Origin: an uncultured bacterium
Lineage (GTDB): Bacteria; Verrucomicrobiota; Kiritimatiellia; CAIVKH01
NCBI GenBank assembly: GCA_903906425.1
Contig: CAIVKH010000368.1
Span: forward strand, 1-33,652
Direction: 5' to 3'
DNA length: 33,652 nt
A program made the position numbers and the translations under genes. Below the pieces are notes generated by a model. That model was given only the letters and a program-made list of their open reading frames with translations, was not told where the DNA came from and did not search any database. Each line of letters begins with the position of its first letter. Within the stretch, counting starts at the first letter, position 1. Shown here one piece after another: positions 24,199 through 31,583 of this stretch.

Positions 24199-24576
24199 TC
24201 ATTGCGGCGGGGGTTGCATGGCGCGAATTGCGGACCGCGCCAGCACCATGACCAGCGGCCCAGCGGCATTATTTCGCTCGTCTTCAATCGCGACGCGGTC
24301 TTGGACGCGCCCTTCAAGGCGTTCGGCAATGAAATTAACGGCCCACGATTGGCCCGCAAGGGCGTTCTCGAAGACCTTCCGCAAAAGTTCTTCCAGTCGC
24401 GTTCGCTTTGTTCCGGGATCGGTTTCCCCGGCGATGTCGCGAAGCATGGGCGCGATGGCAAGTTCCTTTGGCGGGCGTCCGCGGCGATTTATGCGCGGGT
24501 CGTTTGCGCCCGTGAACGGCCTGCCACGCCGCTGTTGCCCCGCTGTTTTAGTGCCAGCGTCATTCGTTGTGTTCAT
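24199..24576 (-). CDS. DUF5681-like protein
   Basis: Protein of 125 aa with an N-terminal RRGRPFTGANDPRINRRGRPPKE stretch, the GRPF...GRP signature of DUF5681, followed by a mostly helical part. Such proteins are often found in prophages near terminase genes, which would suit a satellite-type element, but their function is not established. ATG 24576 is preceded by GGGAG 9 nt upstream and overlaps the stop of the gene before it (ATGA). A longer frame to 24627 lacks a ribosome site. It is the last gene of the minus-strand operon and converges with the beta-helix gene 11 bp away. Confidence 0.65.
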   Translation of the reverse strand: MNTTNDAGTKTAGQQRRGRPFTGANDPRINRRGRPPKELAIAPMLRDIAGETDPGTKRTRLEELLRKVFENALAGQSWAVNFIAERLEGRVQDRVAIEDERNNAAGPLVMVLARSAIRAMQPPPQ

Positions 24577-24902
24577 GATGATGCTCCCTGTAGGCACTGC
24601 CAGAAATATTCGGCGAGCCGGGTGCAATCGGCGGTCTCGATGTCAAGGCCAGCCGTGCGGAGTTCGCCATAACGATTCGTGCAGGCGATTCGAGTCTGTC
24701 GGTCTGCGCCACAATAGGCGTCCACAAGACGGTGAATTTCGTTTTCGGTTAGGCGTCCTGTTTTTGCCCGTGCGATCAAATCGGTTTGACCAGTGTGGGT
24801 GCCGGCCGGCCCCAGCCGTTCCAATTTCGTCAGGGCTGCCGGACTTCTTTCGCGTGTTTCGCAGCACCCGCCCTGCATGGCGATGTCGAGATACTTACCC
24901 AC
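24573..24902 (-). CDS. Hypothetical protein of the element
   Basis: Protein of 109 aa that I do not recognise. It is hydrophilic and probably helical, with a short N-terminal MGKYLDIA and a C-terminal YFWQCLQGASS, and contains five cysteines (two adjacent). The start is a GTG with an excellent AGGAGG site 7 nt upstream, which supports real translation. Its stop overlaps the DUF5681 gene start. It follows the iteron-like array and the replication ATPase gene, so a role in replication or packaging of the element is possible but unproven. Confidence 0.6.
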   Translation of the reverse strand: MGKYLDIAMQGGCCETRERSPAALTKLERLGPAGTHTGQTDLIARAKTGRLTENEIHRLVDAYCGADRQTRIACTNRYGELRTAGLDIETADCTRLAEYFWQCLQGASS

Positions 24903-24921
24903 GGCGGCTCCTCCTCACGGT

Positions 24922-25001
24922 GCGAAATATGCGAAGAAAGCGAAACAACCGAGGTGAATCGCGCCGCACAACACTTCTTTCGCATATTTCGCTTTTTTCG
25001 C
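24922..25001. repeat. Inverted iteron-like array (three plus three 9-mers)
   Basis: Three contiguous 9-mers GCGAAATAT, GCGAAGAAA and GCGAAACAA occupy 24922-24948. Three contiguous 9-mers of the same type on the other strand (GCGAAAAAA, GCGAAATAT, GCGAAAGAA) occupy 24975-25001. Together they contain a perfect 14-bp inverted repeat (24922-24935 / 24979-24992). The array lies 3 bp after the stop codon of the replication ATPase gene, where an origin with initiator-binding iterons could sit. The 26-bp centre is not AT-rich, unlike typical melting regions. A regulatory hairpin is the alternative. Confidence 0.65.
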
Positions 25002-25004
25002 GGT

Positions 25005-26702
25005 TCATAATGCAACCAGCCTTTCCGCTTTTCTGCCGCCTGTTCCCACTGGATCGCGCCGCGCGTCGCCGCGTTCGGTCAACAATGCGATGGCTCTTTC
25101 GATGTCGCCGGATTTCACATGGCGATTGAAAAGTGCGCTGATTTCCGTTCGCGTAAAACCTTCGGGTCGCAATTGGAGTTGCCGCAGAATCGTATCGGCC
25201 ACGGGATCGCCGATGTTGCCGCCGAAAATCCACGCCGCGGAGTTTTCGCAGTACTCCCACAACGCCAGTGCTGCCGTGAGATGTTCGCGGCGAATCACGT
25301 TCGACAGGTCAAGCAGCGCGTACAGGCACGCGAGCCGCATGACGTGCGCCTCGGCACGCGACAGCACGCTGCCAAGAATCCCGCGCTTGCCATCACTCAA
25401 TTGCGGATACACCGCAATCCAGGTTTCCCGTGCCATCGCATCGCGCCGCATTTCATTAACCGTCCGGGCGAATTCGGCGGCCGACTTCAACCGCGCACGC
25501 AACGGGTCAAGCTCGCCGTTGTCGAGGTTTCCCCCTTCCGGCAAAACTTTTGAGCGCCGGACGGCGAAAAAAAGGAAACGGTTTGCAAATCCGTTTCCAA
25601 GTTCCGTCCGGTTCATGTAGCGCAAGAGTTCGTCGCGCGTGATATGGCCGACAATCGAAACGTGTGCATCCGTCGTACGCGCCGGTGAGTTTTTTGTCAG
25701 GCTTCTCACCGCTCCGGTGTCCCAGAGCTGGCGGACGGCGGCGGACAGCGTGTTGCCCTGCCGTTCCATCACATGAAGCACCGATGCGAATTCGGATTCG
25801 ATCGCGAGCAACCGCTTGTCCGTTTCGCCGGGGTCAACAACCTCGTCGTCGTCGTCGTCGTGGAACTTTGTAATCGGGTCGCGCACGGCCCAGACAAGAC
25901 CCTCGCCCGATGACAAGCCGGATGCGATGCGTTTAGATGACCAGTGAGAATCCGCGCTTTCAAACAGCCGGCGTACATGGCCCAAACTTGTTCCTTTCCG
26001 CCCCTTGGCGGTGTCGCCAACCATCACGATGAATTCGTTCACACCATGCCGGTCAGCCTCTGCTAAAAAATGTGGCGAACGGCCAACACAATTTCCAAAG
26101 CAGACAAGCAATTGAGAAAGTATCGCCAACGGGTCAGCCTCAGTATGCGGATCAATCATCTTCACGATGTCGCCAGCCAAGCCGTGATAGACAGCCTCAT
26201 GCGGCGGTTCCGGCCATGACGGGGATCTCACAGATTCAGCGCCGGTCGCACCGGGCGCGGCCATCCGCTGAATCACTGCCGCGGTCGCCTGTAGGGTAGC
26301 GGTGTCGCCATTTTGAGCAGCCATGATTGCGTCTTGCGCCGCTAGTTCGGCCTCACGAAGTTTTCGCCGTTCGCGGAGTTTTTCAATATGTGCATCGGCC
26401 ATCGCGAGTGACGCGCAGTTATCCCAGCAGAAATTCTCGACAACAACGGCAGACATTCCGGCTTCATCGGCGATTTCCTGCCACGACGCCGACCATGAGC
26501 CGGTGTCTTCAACATATTTTTTGACGGCGGAGAAAATCGCGCGGCATTGCGTGTCATCGAACGCGGGCAATCCCAGATCGAAAATTCTCTGACAGATTGT
26601 TCGAAATGATTCTGGCTTGTCCTCGCGACGAATCCAAAGAAGCGCGGCGGCAACGGTGCATTCTGATTCCATCGCGGCGGATTCTGTGAGCGTCGCGTTC
26701 AC
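25005..26702 (-). CDS. DUF3987-type replication ATPase/helicase-like protein
   Basis: Protein of 565 aa. Residues of about 12-70 resemble the DnaB N-terminal helical domain (ECTVAAALLWIRREDKPESFR...). The central part carries a Walker-A-like VGDTAKGRKGTSLGHV, the signature of DUF3987 / RepA-like ATPases of plasmids and islands. An acidic run of five Asp occurs in FHDDDDDEVVDPGE, and SIVGHITRDELLRYM and GNGFANRFLFFAVRR are further typical blocks. It probably initiates or unwinds DNA for the element's replication. The GTG start at 26702 overlaps the stop of the AlpA-like gene. The iteron-like array follows immediately. Confidence 0.78.
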   Translation of the reverse strand: MNATLTESAAMESECTVAAALLWIRREDKPESFRTICQRIFDLGLPAFDDTQCRAIFSAVKKYVEDTGSWSASWQEIADEAGMSAVVVENFCWDNCASLAMADAHIEKLRERRKLREAELAAQDAIMAAQNGDTATLQATAAVIQRMAAPGATGAESVRSPSWPEPPHEAVYHGLAGDIVKMIDPHTEADPLAILSQLLVCFGNCVGRSPHFLAEADRHGVNEFIVMVGDTAKGRKGTSLGHVRRLFESADSHWSSKRIASGLSSGEGLVWAVRDPITKFHDDDDDEVVDPGETDKRLLAIESEFASVLHVMERQGNTLSAAVRQLWDTGAVRSLTKNSPARTTDAHVSIVGHITRDELLRYMNRTELGNGFANRFLFFAVRRSKVLPEGGNLDNGELDPLRARLKSAAEFARTVNEMRRDAMARETWIAVYPQLSDGKRGILGSVLSRAEAHVMRLACLYALLDLSNVIRREHLTAALALWEYCENSAAWIFGGNIGDPVADTILRQLQLRPEGFTRTEISALFNRHVKSGDIERAIALLTERGDARRDPVGTGGRKAERLVAL

Positions 26703-26956
26703 GGCAAAGGCTCCGCAACGCTGGTTTGAAATTTCAGCAACGCCTTGTCGAGTTCCGCTCTGGAGTACAGGACGAGATGCCGTCCCATTCGGATGACAGG
26801 GATCGAGCCGGCGTCAGTCCAGCGGCGAAGCGTCCGGCTCGAAATGGACAGATATTTCGCGGCAACCGGCGGACGTAGAAATCCGGGTGAAATTTCCGCT
26901 TGTGGCGTACGCAGTTTCGAGCCGTTCGAAGTTTTCGTGATCTTGGGCGCGGTCAT
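26699..26956 (-). CDS. AlpA/excisionase-family helix-turn-helix protein
   Basis: Protein of 85 aa with a winged-helix DNA-binding domain at about residues 27-72 (LRPPVAAKYLSISSRTLRRWTDAGSIPVIRMGRHLVLYSRAEL). This is the form found in AlpA activators and phage excisionases. It is coupled by four-base overlaps to the XRE regulator gene upstream (26953-26956) and to the replication ATPase gene downstream, so it may control excision and replication together. Confidence 0.82.
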   Translation of the reverse strand: MTAPKITKTSNGSKLRTPQAEISPGFLRPPVAAKYLSISSRTLRRWTDAGSIPVIRMGRHLVLYSRAELDKALLKFQTSVAEPLP

Positions 26957-27216
26957 GCTTGCGCCCTCGCAACGCGGTAAACATTGCGGAATGTGGCGAA
27001 GTCAGGAAAAACCTTTTCAGGCTCCAATCCCAACACGGCGGCAATTTTCTCCGCCGCCTGTTTGCCCGGTCGTGCCCCGCCCTGTTCAATCAGCCAGATT
27101 CTCGCCTGCGCGATGCCGGTGCGCCGTGCCAATTCAATCTGACTGATTCCGCTTTCGAGCCGCTGCCGACGCAAAGCGGTCTGAAAACCCGCCTCAAAAC
27201 TATTAATATGATTCAT
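26953..27216 (-). CDS. XRE-family transcriptional regulator
   Basis: Protein of 87 aa. A helix-turn-helix of the Cro/CI type spans about residues 10-65 (FQTALRRQRLESGISQIELARRTGIAQARIWLIEQGGARPGKQAAEKIAAVLGLEPEKVF). It is the likely switch regulator of the element and is first in the minus-strand run leading to the AlpA-like and replication genes. ATG 27216 has AAAGG just before it, though very close. A longer frame back to 27354 reads through a hairpin and palindrome cluster 8 and is rejected. Confidence 0.8.
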   Translation of the reverse strand: MNHINSFEAGFQTALRRQRLESGISQIELARRTGIAQARIWLIEQGGARPGKQAAEKIAAVLGLEPEKVFPDFATFRNVYRVARAQA

Positions 27217-27279
27217 ACCTTTGGCGGGAGAGTTTACATCGGCGCGGTTTTCGGATGCCGAAAGTGACCCAAACGAAGA

Positions 27280-27304
27280 GCCCGCGCCGGGGCAGGGCGC
27301 GGGC
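27280..27304 (-). terminator. GC-rich hairpin downstream of the integrase gene
   Basis: Perfect 9-bp stem GCCCGCGCC / GGCGCGGGC with a 7-nt loop. On the minus strand it lies after the integrase stop, but only a weak T-rich tail follows (TCTTCGTTT), so termination may be partial. Confidence 0.5.
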
Positions 27305-27315
27305 GGTGTACGTGA

Positions 27316-27364
27316 TTTCCAACGATTGGAAATTTCGGCGCGGTCAACTTCCAATGATTGGGAA
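27316..27364. repeat. Phased palindrome cluster 8, inside the mobile element
   Basis: TTTCCAACGATTGGAAA (27316-27332) and TTCCAATGATTGGGAA (27349-27364, one extra G). Centres are about 32.5 bp apart. It lies immediately downstream of the integrase stop codon. Both copies deviate slightly from the chromosomal consensus. Confidence 0.9.
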
Positions 27365-27366
27365 AA

Positions 27367-28566
27367 TCAGGCGACGGCTTGCTGTAGTTGAATCACGTTG
27401 CCTTTTTGCTGCGGCTCAATTTGCCAGTAGCGCGCGGCCTCTTTCGCCGTCGCGAGTCCGCGATAATGGCGGAAGATGATCGCTGGCGAGTTCCCCATCA
27501 GCGCGGCCAGTTTCGCAACGTCGTTGTGTACGGCCAGCCAGTGTGTGGCGTAGCTGTGGCGCAACACGTCAACTGGCCATTCGCTCAGGCCAGCGGCTTT
27601 CATCACAACGACACGCCAGCGGCGAAACGTCGCATAGGGCGGCGAAACTGGTCCGGCTGGCTTCACGTACGCGGCCAGCCACGCGGAAAGATTCGGCGCG
27701 ATGTCAACGACGCGCGCGCGCCGCATTTTCGAAGTCTCAGGCATCACACGGATGATGTTATCGGCCAGATTGACGTTCTGCCATTGAAGCGCGAAGCACT
27801 CATCGGGCCGCAATCCGGCAAACGCCATGATCGCGACCGCCGGAACCATGTCCGGCTTCAATTTCTCAGCCGCGCGCATCAGCTTCAAAATCGAATCGTG
27901 CGGCCAGAAGTCCGGCATTTTTTCATCCGTTTTCGAGTTGCTGACGGCTTTCGCGATGTTCTGGGTGACGATGCCGCGCGCGACGGCATAGTTGAAAAAC
28001 GAGCGAAACACTTTCAGGCTGTTGTTTCGATTCACCGGCAAACCGCCGCGAACGTCGAGCCAGTTCGCAAGTTCCGTGGATGTGATCGTGCAGACTGGTT
28101 TTGTGCCGAGATCGGCGCACAATTTTTCGAGCCGCCACTTCGTACCGGACAGAGTTCGCGGCCTGAGATTTTCGCGCCGCATTTTTTCCACGTACTGGCC
28201 GGACAGTTCGTTCAACGTGATTGCCGAGCCGTCGGGGTGATGCAGCGCCCAGAAGCCGACGGCCTCAGCCAGCGACGCGCGGCCATTCAACATCGCGAGC
28301 GCCTTGTTCGCGTCAACGCGCGTCGCATCGGTCATCTGAAGCGCCTTCATGCCGTGAACTTCACGCTCGCGGTGCAGGTGTTCGCAATATTGCCGGGCAT
28401 CTTCGATTGTCGAGAATGCGCGGCGAATGTTTACGCCCTCGCGCCGGACACGAACGACGAATTTATGTTCCGCCGTCTGGCGAATCCTGTAGCCGTGAAC
28501 ATTCGCGGCGGCTCTTTTGTATTTTTTCCGCCTCGCTTTTGTCTGCGTGTGCCGTGTTGTTGTCAT
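27367..28566 (-). CDS. Tyrosine recombinase (integrase)
   Basis: Protein of 399 aa. An N-terminal arm-binding-like region (residues 20-75) and a core-binding SAM-like domain (about 115-210) precede the catalytic domain. Catalytic candidates are R253 (AGLRPDE), K280 (TSKMRRA), R336-H337 (VLRHSYATH) and the nucleophile Y368 (FRHYRG). Box II has no histidine at the usual HxxR place (D333 there), and box III reads GNS rather than GHS, a variation also seen among PVC-type phage integrases as far as I recall. It abuts the right att site in the trmB tail, so it should integrate and excise this element. Confidence 0.9.
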   Translation of the reverse strand: MTTTRHTQTKARRKKYKRAAANVHGYRIRQTAEHKFVVRVRREGVNIRRAFSTIEDARQYCEHLHREREVHGMKALQMTDATRVDANKALAMLNGRASLAEAVGFWALHHPDGSAITLNELSGQYVEKMRRENLRPRTLSGTKWRLEKLCADLGTKPVCTITSTELANWLDVRGGLPVNRNNSLKVFRSFFNYAVARGIVTQNIAKAVSNSKTDEKMPDFWPHDSILKLMRAAEKLKPDMVPAVAIMAFAGLRPDECFALQWQNVNLADNIIRVMPETSKMRRARVVDIAPNLSAWLAAYVKPAGPVSPPYATFRRWRVVVMKAAGLSEWPVDVLRHSYATHWLAVHNDVAKLAALMGNSPAIIFRHYRGLATAKEAARYWQIEPQQKGNVIQLQQAVA

Positions 28567-28626
28567 AGGCGGACATTAGCAGACATTGGACACAAATTGG
28601 CAACACAATTGTGAATATATCGTTTA

Positions 28627-29223
28627 TTATGGCCTTTTCCGAAACGAACAACGGCCGATCGGACCCTTGTCCTGATACCACAATTCGAAATCCGTTTTTT
28701 CTTCGTCAATCGCGACGAACGGTTCGACCCGCTCAAAGCGCGCATCGGCGCTCATCGTCTGGTTGATGATTTCGAAATACGGAAGGTGATCGGTCGCGAT
28801 GTGGACGCAGCCGCCGGTTTCGAGCGTGCGGTGAAGCGCCTCGACGAAACGCGGATTGAACATCCGGTTTTCCGCGTGCCGCGTTTTCGGCCACGGGTCC
28901 GGATGAAAAATGTAGTAGGTCCGGATCGAGCCGGGCGGAATCAGGAATGTGGTCGCATAAAATCCTTCCATCCGCAGCAGCCGGACATTTTCATCGCCGC
29001 GCCGCCGCAGCCGGTTGTCGATCTTCCGGATTCGCCGCAGCATCCGGTCAATGCCCAGCAGATTTGTTTCAGGATGATTTTTCGCGCGCGCCAGAAGAAA
29101 TCTTCCCTTGCCGCAGCCGAGGTCGATCTCGACGGGCTGCGCCTTCGGAAAATATTTTTCGAGCGGAATTGGCTGCAGCCAGTTGTCAGGCATGATGCGG
29201 GTGCTGGGCTTCAGGACTTTCAT
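28627..29223 (-). CDS. trmB: tRNA (guanine-N7-)-methyltransferase
   Basis: Protein of 198 aa methylating G46 in the tRNA variable loop with [20 protein letters not shown] is motif [10 protein letters not shown] follows, and [20 protein letters not shown] is the TrmB signature. [16 protein letters not shown] completes the conserved end. The final codons form the right att site of the element and were probably supplied by it on integration. The start is uncertain: ATG 29223 and ATG 29238 are in frame and neither has a clear ribosome site. It is divergent from lpxK across the heptamer repeats. Confidence 0.93.
   Translation of the reverse strand: MKVLKPSTRIMPDNWLQPIPLEKYFPKAQPVEIDLGCGKGRFLLARAKNHPETNLLGIDRMLRRIRKIDNRLRRRGDENVRLLRMEGFYATTFLIPPGSIRTYYIFHPDPWPKTRHAENRMFNPRFVEALHRTLETGGCVHIATDHLPYFEIINQTMSADARFERVEPFVAIDEEKTDFELWYQDKGPIGRCSFRKRP
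28652..28662. other. Right attachment site core in trmB
   Basis: CGGCCGATCGG is identical to the core at 21589-21599. It lies within the last 15 codons of trmB, whose reading frame is intact across the junction. Confidence 0.7.
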
Positions 29224-29244
29224 TCGTTCGCGCACCATAGCCGA

Positions 29245-29272
29245 AAACCTGAAACCTGAAACCTGAAACCTG
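29245..29272. repeat. Heptamer tandem repeat (AAACCTG, four units)
   Basis: Four perfect copies of AAACCTG lie in a row just upstream of the trmB start codon, in the trmB-lpxK divergent region. Confidence 0.95.
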
Positions 29273-29279
29273 AGTTCCC

Positions 29280-29314
29280 GGAACTTGGAACTTGGAACTT
29301 GGAACTTGGAACTC
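29280..29314. repeat. Heptamer tandem repeat (GGAACTT, four and a partial unit)
   Basis: Four perfect GGAACTT units and a fifth ending in C. It lies 7 bp from the AAACCTG array and has the same 7-bp period but a different sequence. It ends about 32 bp before the lpxK start. Confidence 0.95.
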
Positions 29315-29346
29315 CACTATCGGCCTTTTGGGCAAAGCGAAAAAGC

Positions 29347-30513
29347 ATGACGATACGCGACTGGCTGGAAGATGCCGAGGCATACGTCCTCAGCGTGATT
29401 GAAGACAGGAGGAGAGGCAGGGGCGCCGCACTGCTGCGCGGGTTTCTGCACTTCCTTTCGCTGCTCTTCACCGGCGCGGTCCAGTTCCGCCTACGCCTTT
29501 TTCGCGAGGGCATCATCCGTCCGCACACCCTCGGCTGCCAGGTCATCAGCATCGGTAACCTCACCGTCGGCGGCACGGGCAAGACGCCTGTGGTCGAGGT
29601 CTTCGCGCGGCACCTGCAGCACAGCGGCCGCAAGGTTGCGATCCTCAGCCGTGGCTACAAAAAGAAGGAAGACCCGCTGCTCGTGCGCCTGCTCAACATG
29701 CTTCTGCTGCGCACGGAAAACGAGCCGCCCCGCGTCGTTTCCGACGGCCGCCGCCTTCTGCTCGACTCCGCGCAGAGCGGCGATGAGCCGTACATGCTCG
29801 CGAGCAACCTCAACGATGTCGTCGTCATCGTGGACAAGGACCGCGTCAAGGCCGGCCGCTACGCCGTCCGGAAATTCGGCTGCGACACGCTGATCCTCGA
29901 CGACGGCTTTCAATATCTTCGCCTCAAGCACCGGCTCGACATCGTGCTGGTGGACCGCACGAATCCGTTCGGCAACCGCCGCCTCTTGCCGGGCGGAATT
30001 TTGCGCGAACCGGTCCGCAACATCCGCCGCGCCGGATTCATCTTCATCACAAAATCGCCCGCCGCCGGCGCGCCCGAGTTGAAGGAGCAACTGCGCCGGC
30101 TGAATCCGACCGCGGAGATCGTCGAGTGCCGCCACGCGCCGAAGCACCTGCAAAATCTTTACACCGGCGAGCAGCAGCCGCTGAGTTTCCTGAACGGAAA
30201 AAACGTCGGCGCGCTCTCCGGCATCGCCAGCCCGAAAGGCTTCGAGGAGACCCTCGTCACGCTTGGCGCGAAACTGCTTTATCACAAACGCTACGCCGAC
30301 CATCACCGCTATTCGCAGCAGGAAATCCTCGACGTCATCAACCGCTCCGCCGAGCGCGGCTGCGAGATCATCCTCACCACCGAAAAGGACGCCGTGCGCT
30401 TCCCGATGCTCGAGCGCCGCGACCTGCCGATGTTTTTCCTCCGCGTCGAGATCGAGATGCTCACCGGCAGCGAGGCCTTCAACGATTGGATCGACAGAAT
30501 CTGTTTCAAATGA
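29347..30513 (+). CDS. lpxK: Tetraacyldisaccharide 4'-kinase
   Basis: Protein of 388 aa that phosphorylates the lipid A precursor at the 4' position on the inner membrane face. An N-terminal hydrophobic helix (about 28-43) anchors it. The Walker A loop is at 74-80 in [14 protein letters not shown], and the [24 protein letters not shown] block is diagnostic of Lpx[11 protein letters not shown] near the C-terminus completes the family pattern. ATG 29347 is preferred; the longer frame to 29299 merely translates the heptamer repeats. Its stop overlaps the ATG of a nine-codon ORF (ATGA at 30510-30513). Confidence 0.94.
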   Translation: MTIRDWLEDAEAYVLSVIEDRRRGRGAALLRGFLHFLSLLFTGAVQFRLRLFREGIIRPHTLGCQVISIGNLTVGGTGKTPVVEVFARHLQHSGRKVAILSRGYKKKEDPLLVRLLNMLLLRTENEPPRVVSDGRRLLLDSAQSGDEPYMLASNLNDVVVIVDKDRVKAGRYAVRKFGCDTLILDDGFQYLRLKHRLDIVLVDRTNPFGNRRLLPGGILREPVRNIRRAGFIFITKSPAAGAPELKEQLRRLNPTAEIVECRHAPKHLQNLYTGEQQPLSFLNGKNVGALSGIASPKGFEETLVTLGAKLLYHKRYADHHRYSQQEILDVINRSAERGCEIILTTEKDAVRFPMLERRDLPMFFLRVEIEMLTGSEAFNDWIDRICFK

Positions 30514-30539
30514 ACACTTCCAATCATTGGAAAACATGA
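30510..30539 (+). CDS. Nine-residue ORF built from the palindrome, coupled to lpxK and waaF
   Basis: ATG at 30510 overlaps the lpxK stop (ATGA), and the ORF's own TGA at 30537-30539 overlaps the waaF ATG at 30536 (ATGA). The peptide would be MNTSNHWKT, of which SNHW and its neighbours come from the palindrome at 30518-30532. It may be only a bridge that lets ribosomes pass from lpxK to waaF. There is no evidence that the peptide itself has a role. Confidence 0.35.
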   Translation: MNTSNHWKT

Positions 30540-30564
30540 ACGCGCAAACTTCCAATCATTGGAA
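30518..30564. repeat. Phased palindrome cluster 9 (two copies, 32 bp apart, flanking the waaF start)
   Basis: TTCCAATCATTGGAA at 30518-30532 and 30550-30564. The waaF ATG (30536) lies in the spacer, which also carries CGCGCAAAC. The second copy is translated as part of WaaF residues 5-10. Confidence 0.95.
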
Positions 30565-31558
30565 ACCCGTCCGCCGGACGCTCATCGTCGGCGTGAACTG
30601 GATCGGCGACACGATCATGTCCATGCCCGCCGTGGAGGCGTGGCGGCGCGAAAATCCCGACGCGCATCTGACCGTGCTGGTGAAGCAAAACTACGCGCCG
30701 TTGTGGGCGCTGCATTCCGCGCCGGACAACATCGCCACCTTCGACGACACCAACGCCGGGACATTTGCCGCCGGAAAAATGTTGCGCGCCGGACGCTTTG
30801 ACCGCGCCGCCATTTTTCCGAATTCGTTTCGCTCCGCCTACATTCCGTGGCTGGCCCGCATTCCCGAGCGCATCGGAACAACGGGTCACTGCCGCTGCCT
30901 GCTGCTGACGCGCTGCCTCCCCGCGCCCTCGCGAACGGACCGCCGCCACCAGGCGTTCGAATATTTTGAACTGCTCGGCCTCAAGCCGCCCGCACAACTC
31001 GAAACGCCGCGGCTGAAGATTTCCGATGGCGCGCGAGAAAGCGTGATGAGCCGGCTCGAAAAGTTTCCGCGCCAGTTTGTCGGACTTATTCCCGGCGCGG
31101 CCCGCGGCCCCGCGAAACGCTGGCCCGCGGAGCACTTCGTCGCGGTCGGCAGGGAGCTTGCCCTCAAAGGCCGCTGCGGAATCCTGCTGCTCGGCGGCCC
31201 CGACGACGCCGAACTCTGCGAAAATATTTGCGGCCAGATCGGCGGCTCCTCCGTGCTGAATCTTGCCGGAAAAACGACATTGAAGGAATGGGCCGCGATG
31301 CTCGCCTGCTGCAGGCTCGTCGTCTGCAACGACAGCGGCGGGATGCACCTCGCCGCCGCCGTCGGCACACCGCTGGTCGCCATCTTCGGCCTCACCGATC
31401 CCGCCGTCACCGGCCCGATCGGCGGCAATTTCGCGATTGTACGGAACGAAAATGTGCGGGCCTCCCGCGACATCGAGCGGGATTCCGCGGCCGCGCAAAA
31501 GGCGCTCGCCGCCATCGCACCGCAGCGCGTGCTCGATGCCATTGCCACATTGTGGTGA
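30536..31558 (+). CDS. waaF: ADP-heptose--LPS heptosyltransferase II-like
   Basis: Protein of 340 aa, glycosyltransferase family 9, adding heptose to the LPS inner core. TLIVGVNWIGDTIMSMPAVEAW near the N-terminus, LIPGAARGPAKRWPAEHF mid-protein and VCNDSGGMHLAAAVGTPLVAIFGLTDP near the C-terminus are the RfaF/WaaF pattern. ATG 30536 is the only reasonable start, so the N-terminus MNAQTSNHWKPVRR includes residues encoded by the second palindrome of cluster 9. It follows lpxK and is linked to it by the mini-ORF; the two genes work in outer-membrane assembly. No strong ribosome site is visible, which favours translational coupling. Confidence 0.9.
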   Translation: MNAQTSNHWKPVRRTLIVGVNWIGDTIMSMPAVEAWRRENPDAHLTVLVKQNYAPLWALHSAPDNIATFDDTNAGTFAAGKMLRAGRFDRAAIFPNSFRSAYIPWLARIPERIGTTGHCRCLLLTRCLPAPSRTDRRHQAFEYFELLGLKPPAQLETPRLKISDGARESVMSRLEKFPRQFVGLIPGAARGPAKRWPAEHFVAVGRELALKGRCGILLLGGPDDAELCENICGQIGGSSVLNLAGKTTLKEWAAMLACCRLVVCNDSGGMHLAAAVGTPLVAIFGLTDPAVTGPIGGNFAIVRNENVRASRDIERDSAAAQKALAAIAPQRVLDAIATLW

Positions 31559-31583
31559 ACTGCGGTCTCGAGAACAGCGCACG

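Larger units (their letters stand above)
21589..28662. mobile_element. Integrative element inserted in the 3' end of trmB (about 7.1 kb)
   Basis: The boundaries are the shared 11-mer CGGCCGATCGG at 21589-21599 and 28652-28662, embedded in a longer similar segment (10 of 13 bases match on the left flank). Both copies encode the conserved TrmB C-terminus. A tyrosine integrase gene abuts the right end. Inside are, on the minus strand, XRE and AlpA-like regulators, a DUF3987-type replication ATPase, an unknown protein and a DUF5681 protein. On the plus strand are a HTH/zinc-finger protein and a secreted beta-helix protein. Using the 3' end of a conserved gene and restoring it on integration is typical of site-specific islands. 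Confidence 0.8.

Noticed and set aside
27388..28614. A 408-codon plus-strand frame opposite the integrase
   Set aside because: It is an antisense shadow of the integrase gene with no recognisable domain.
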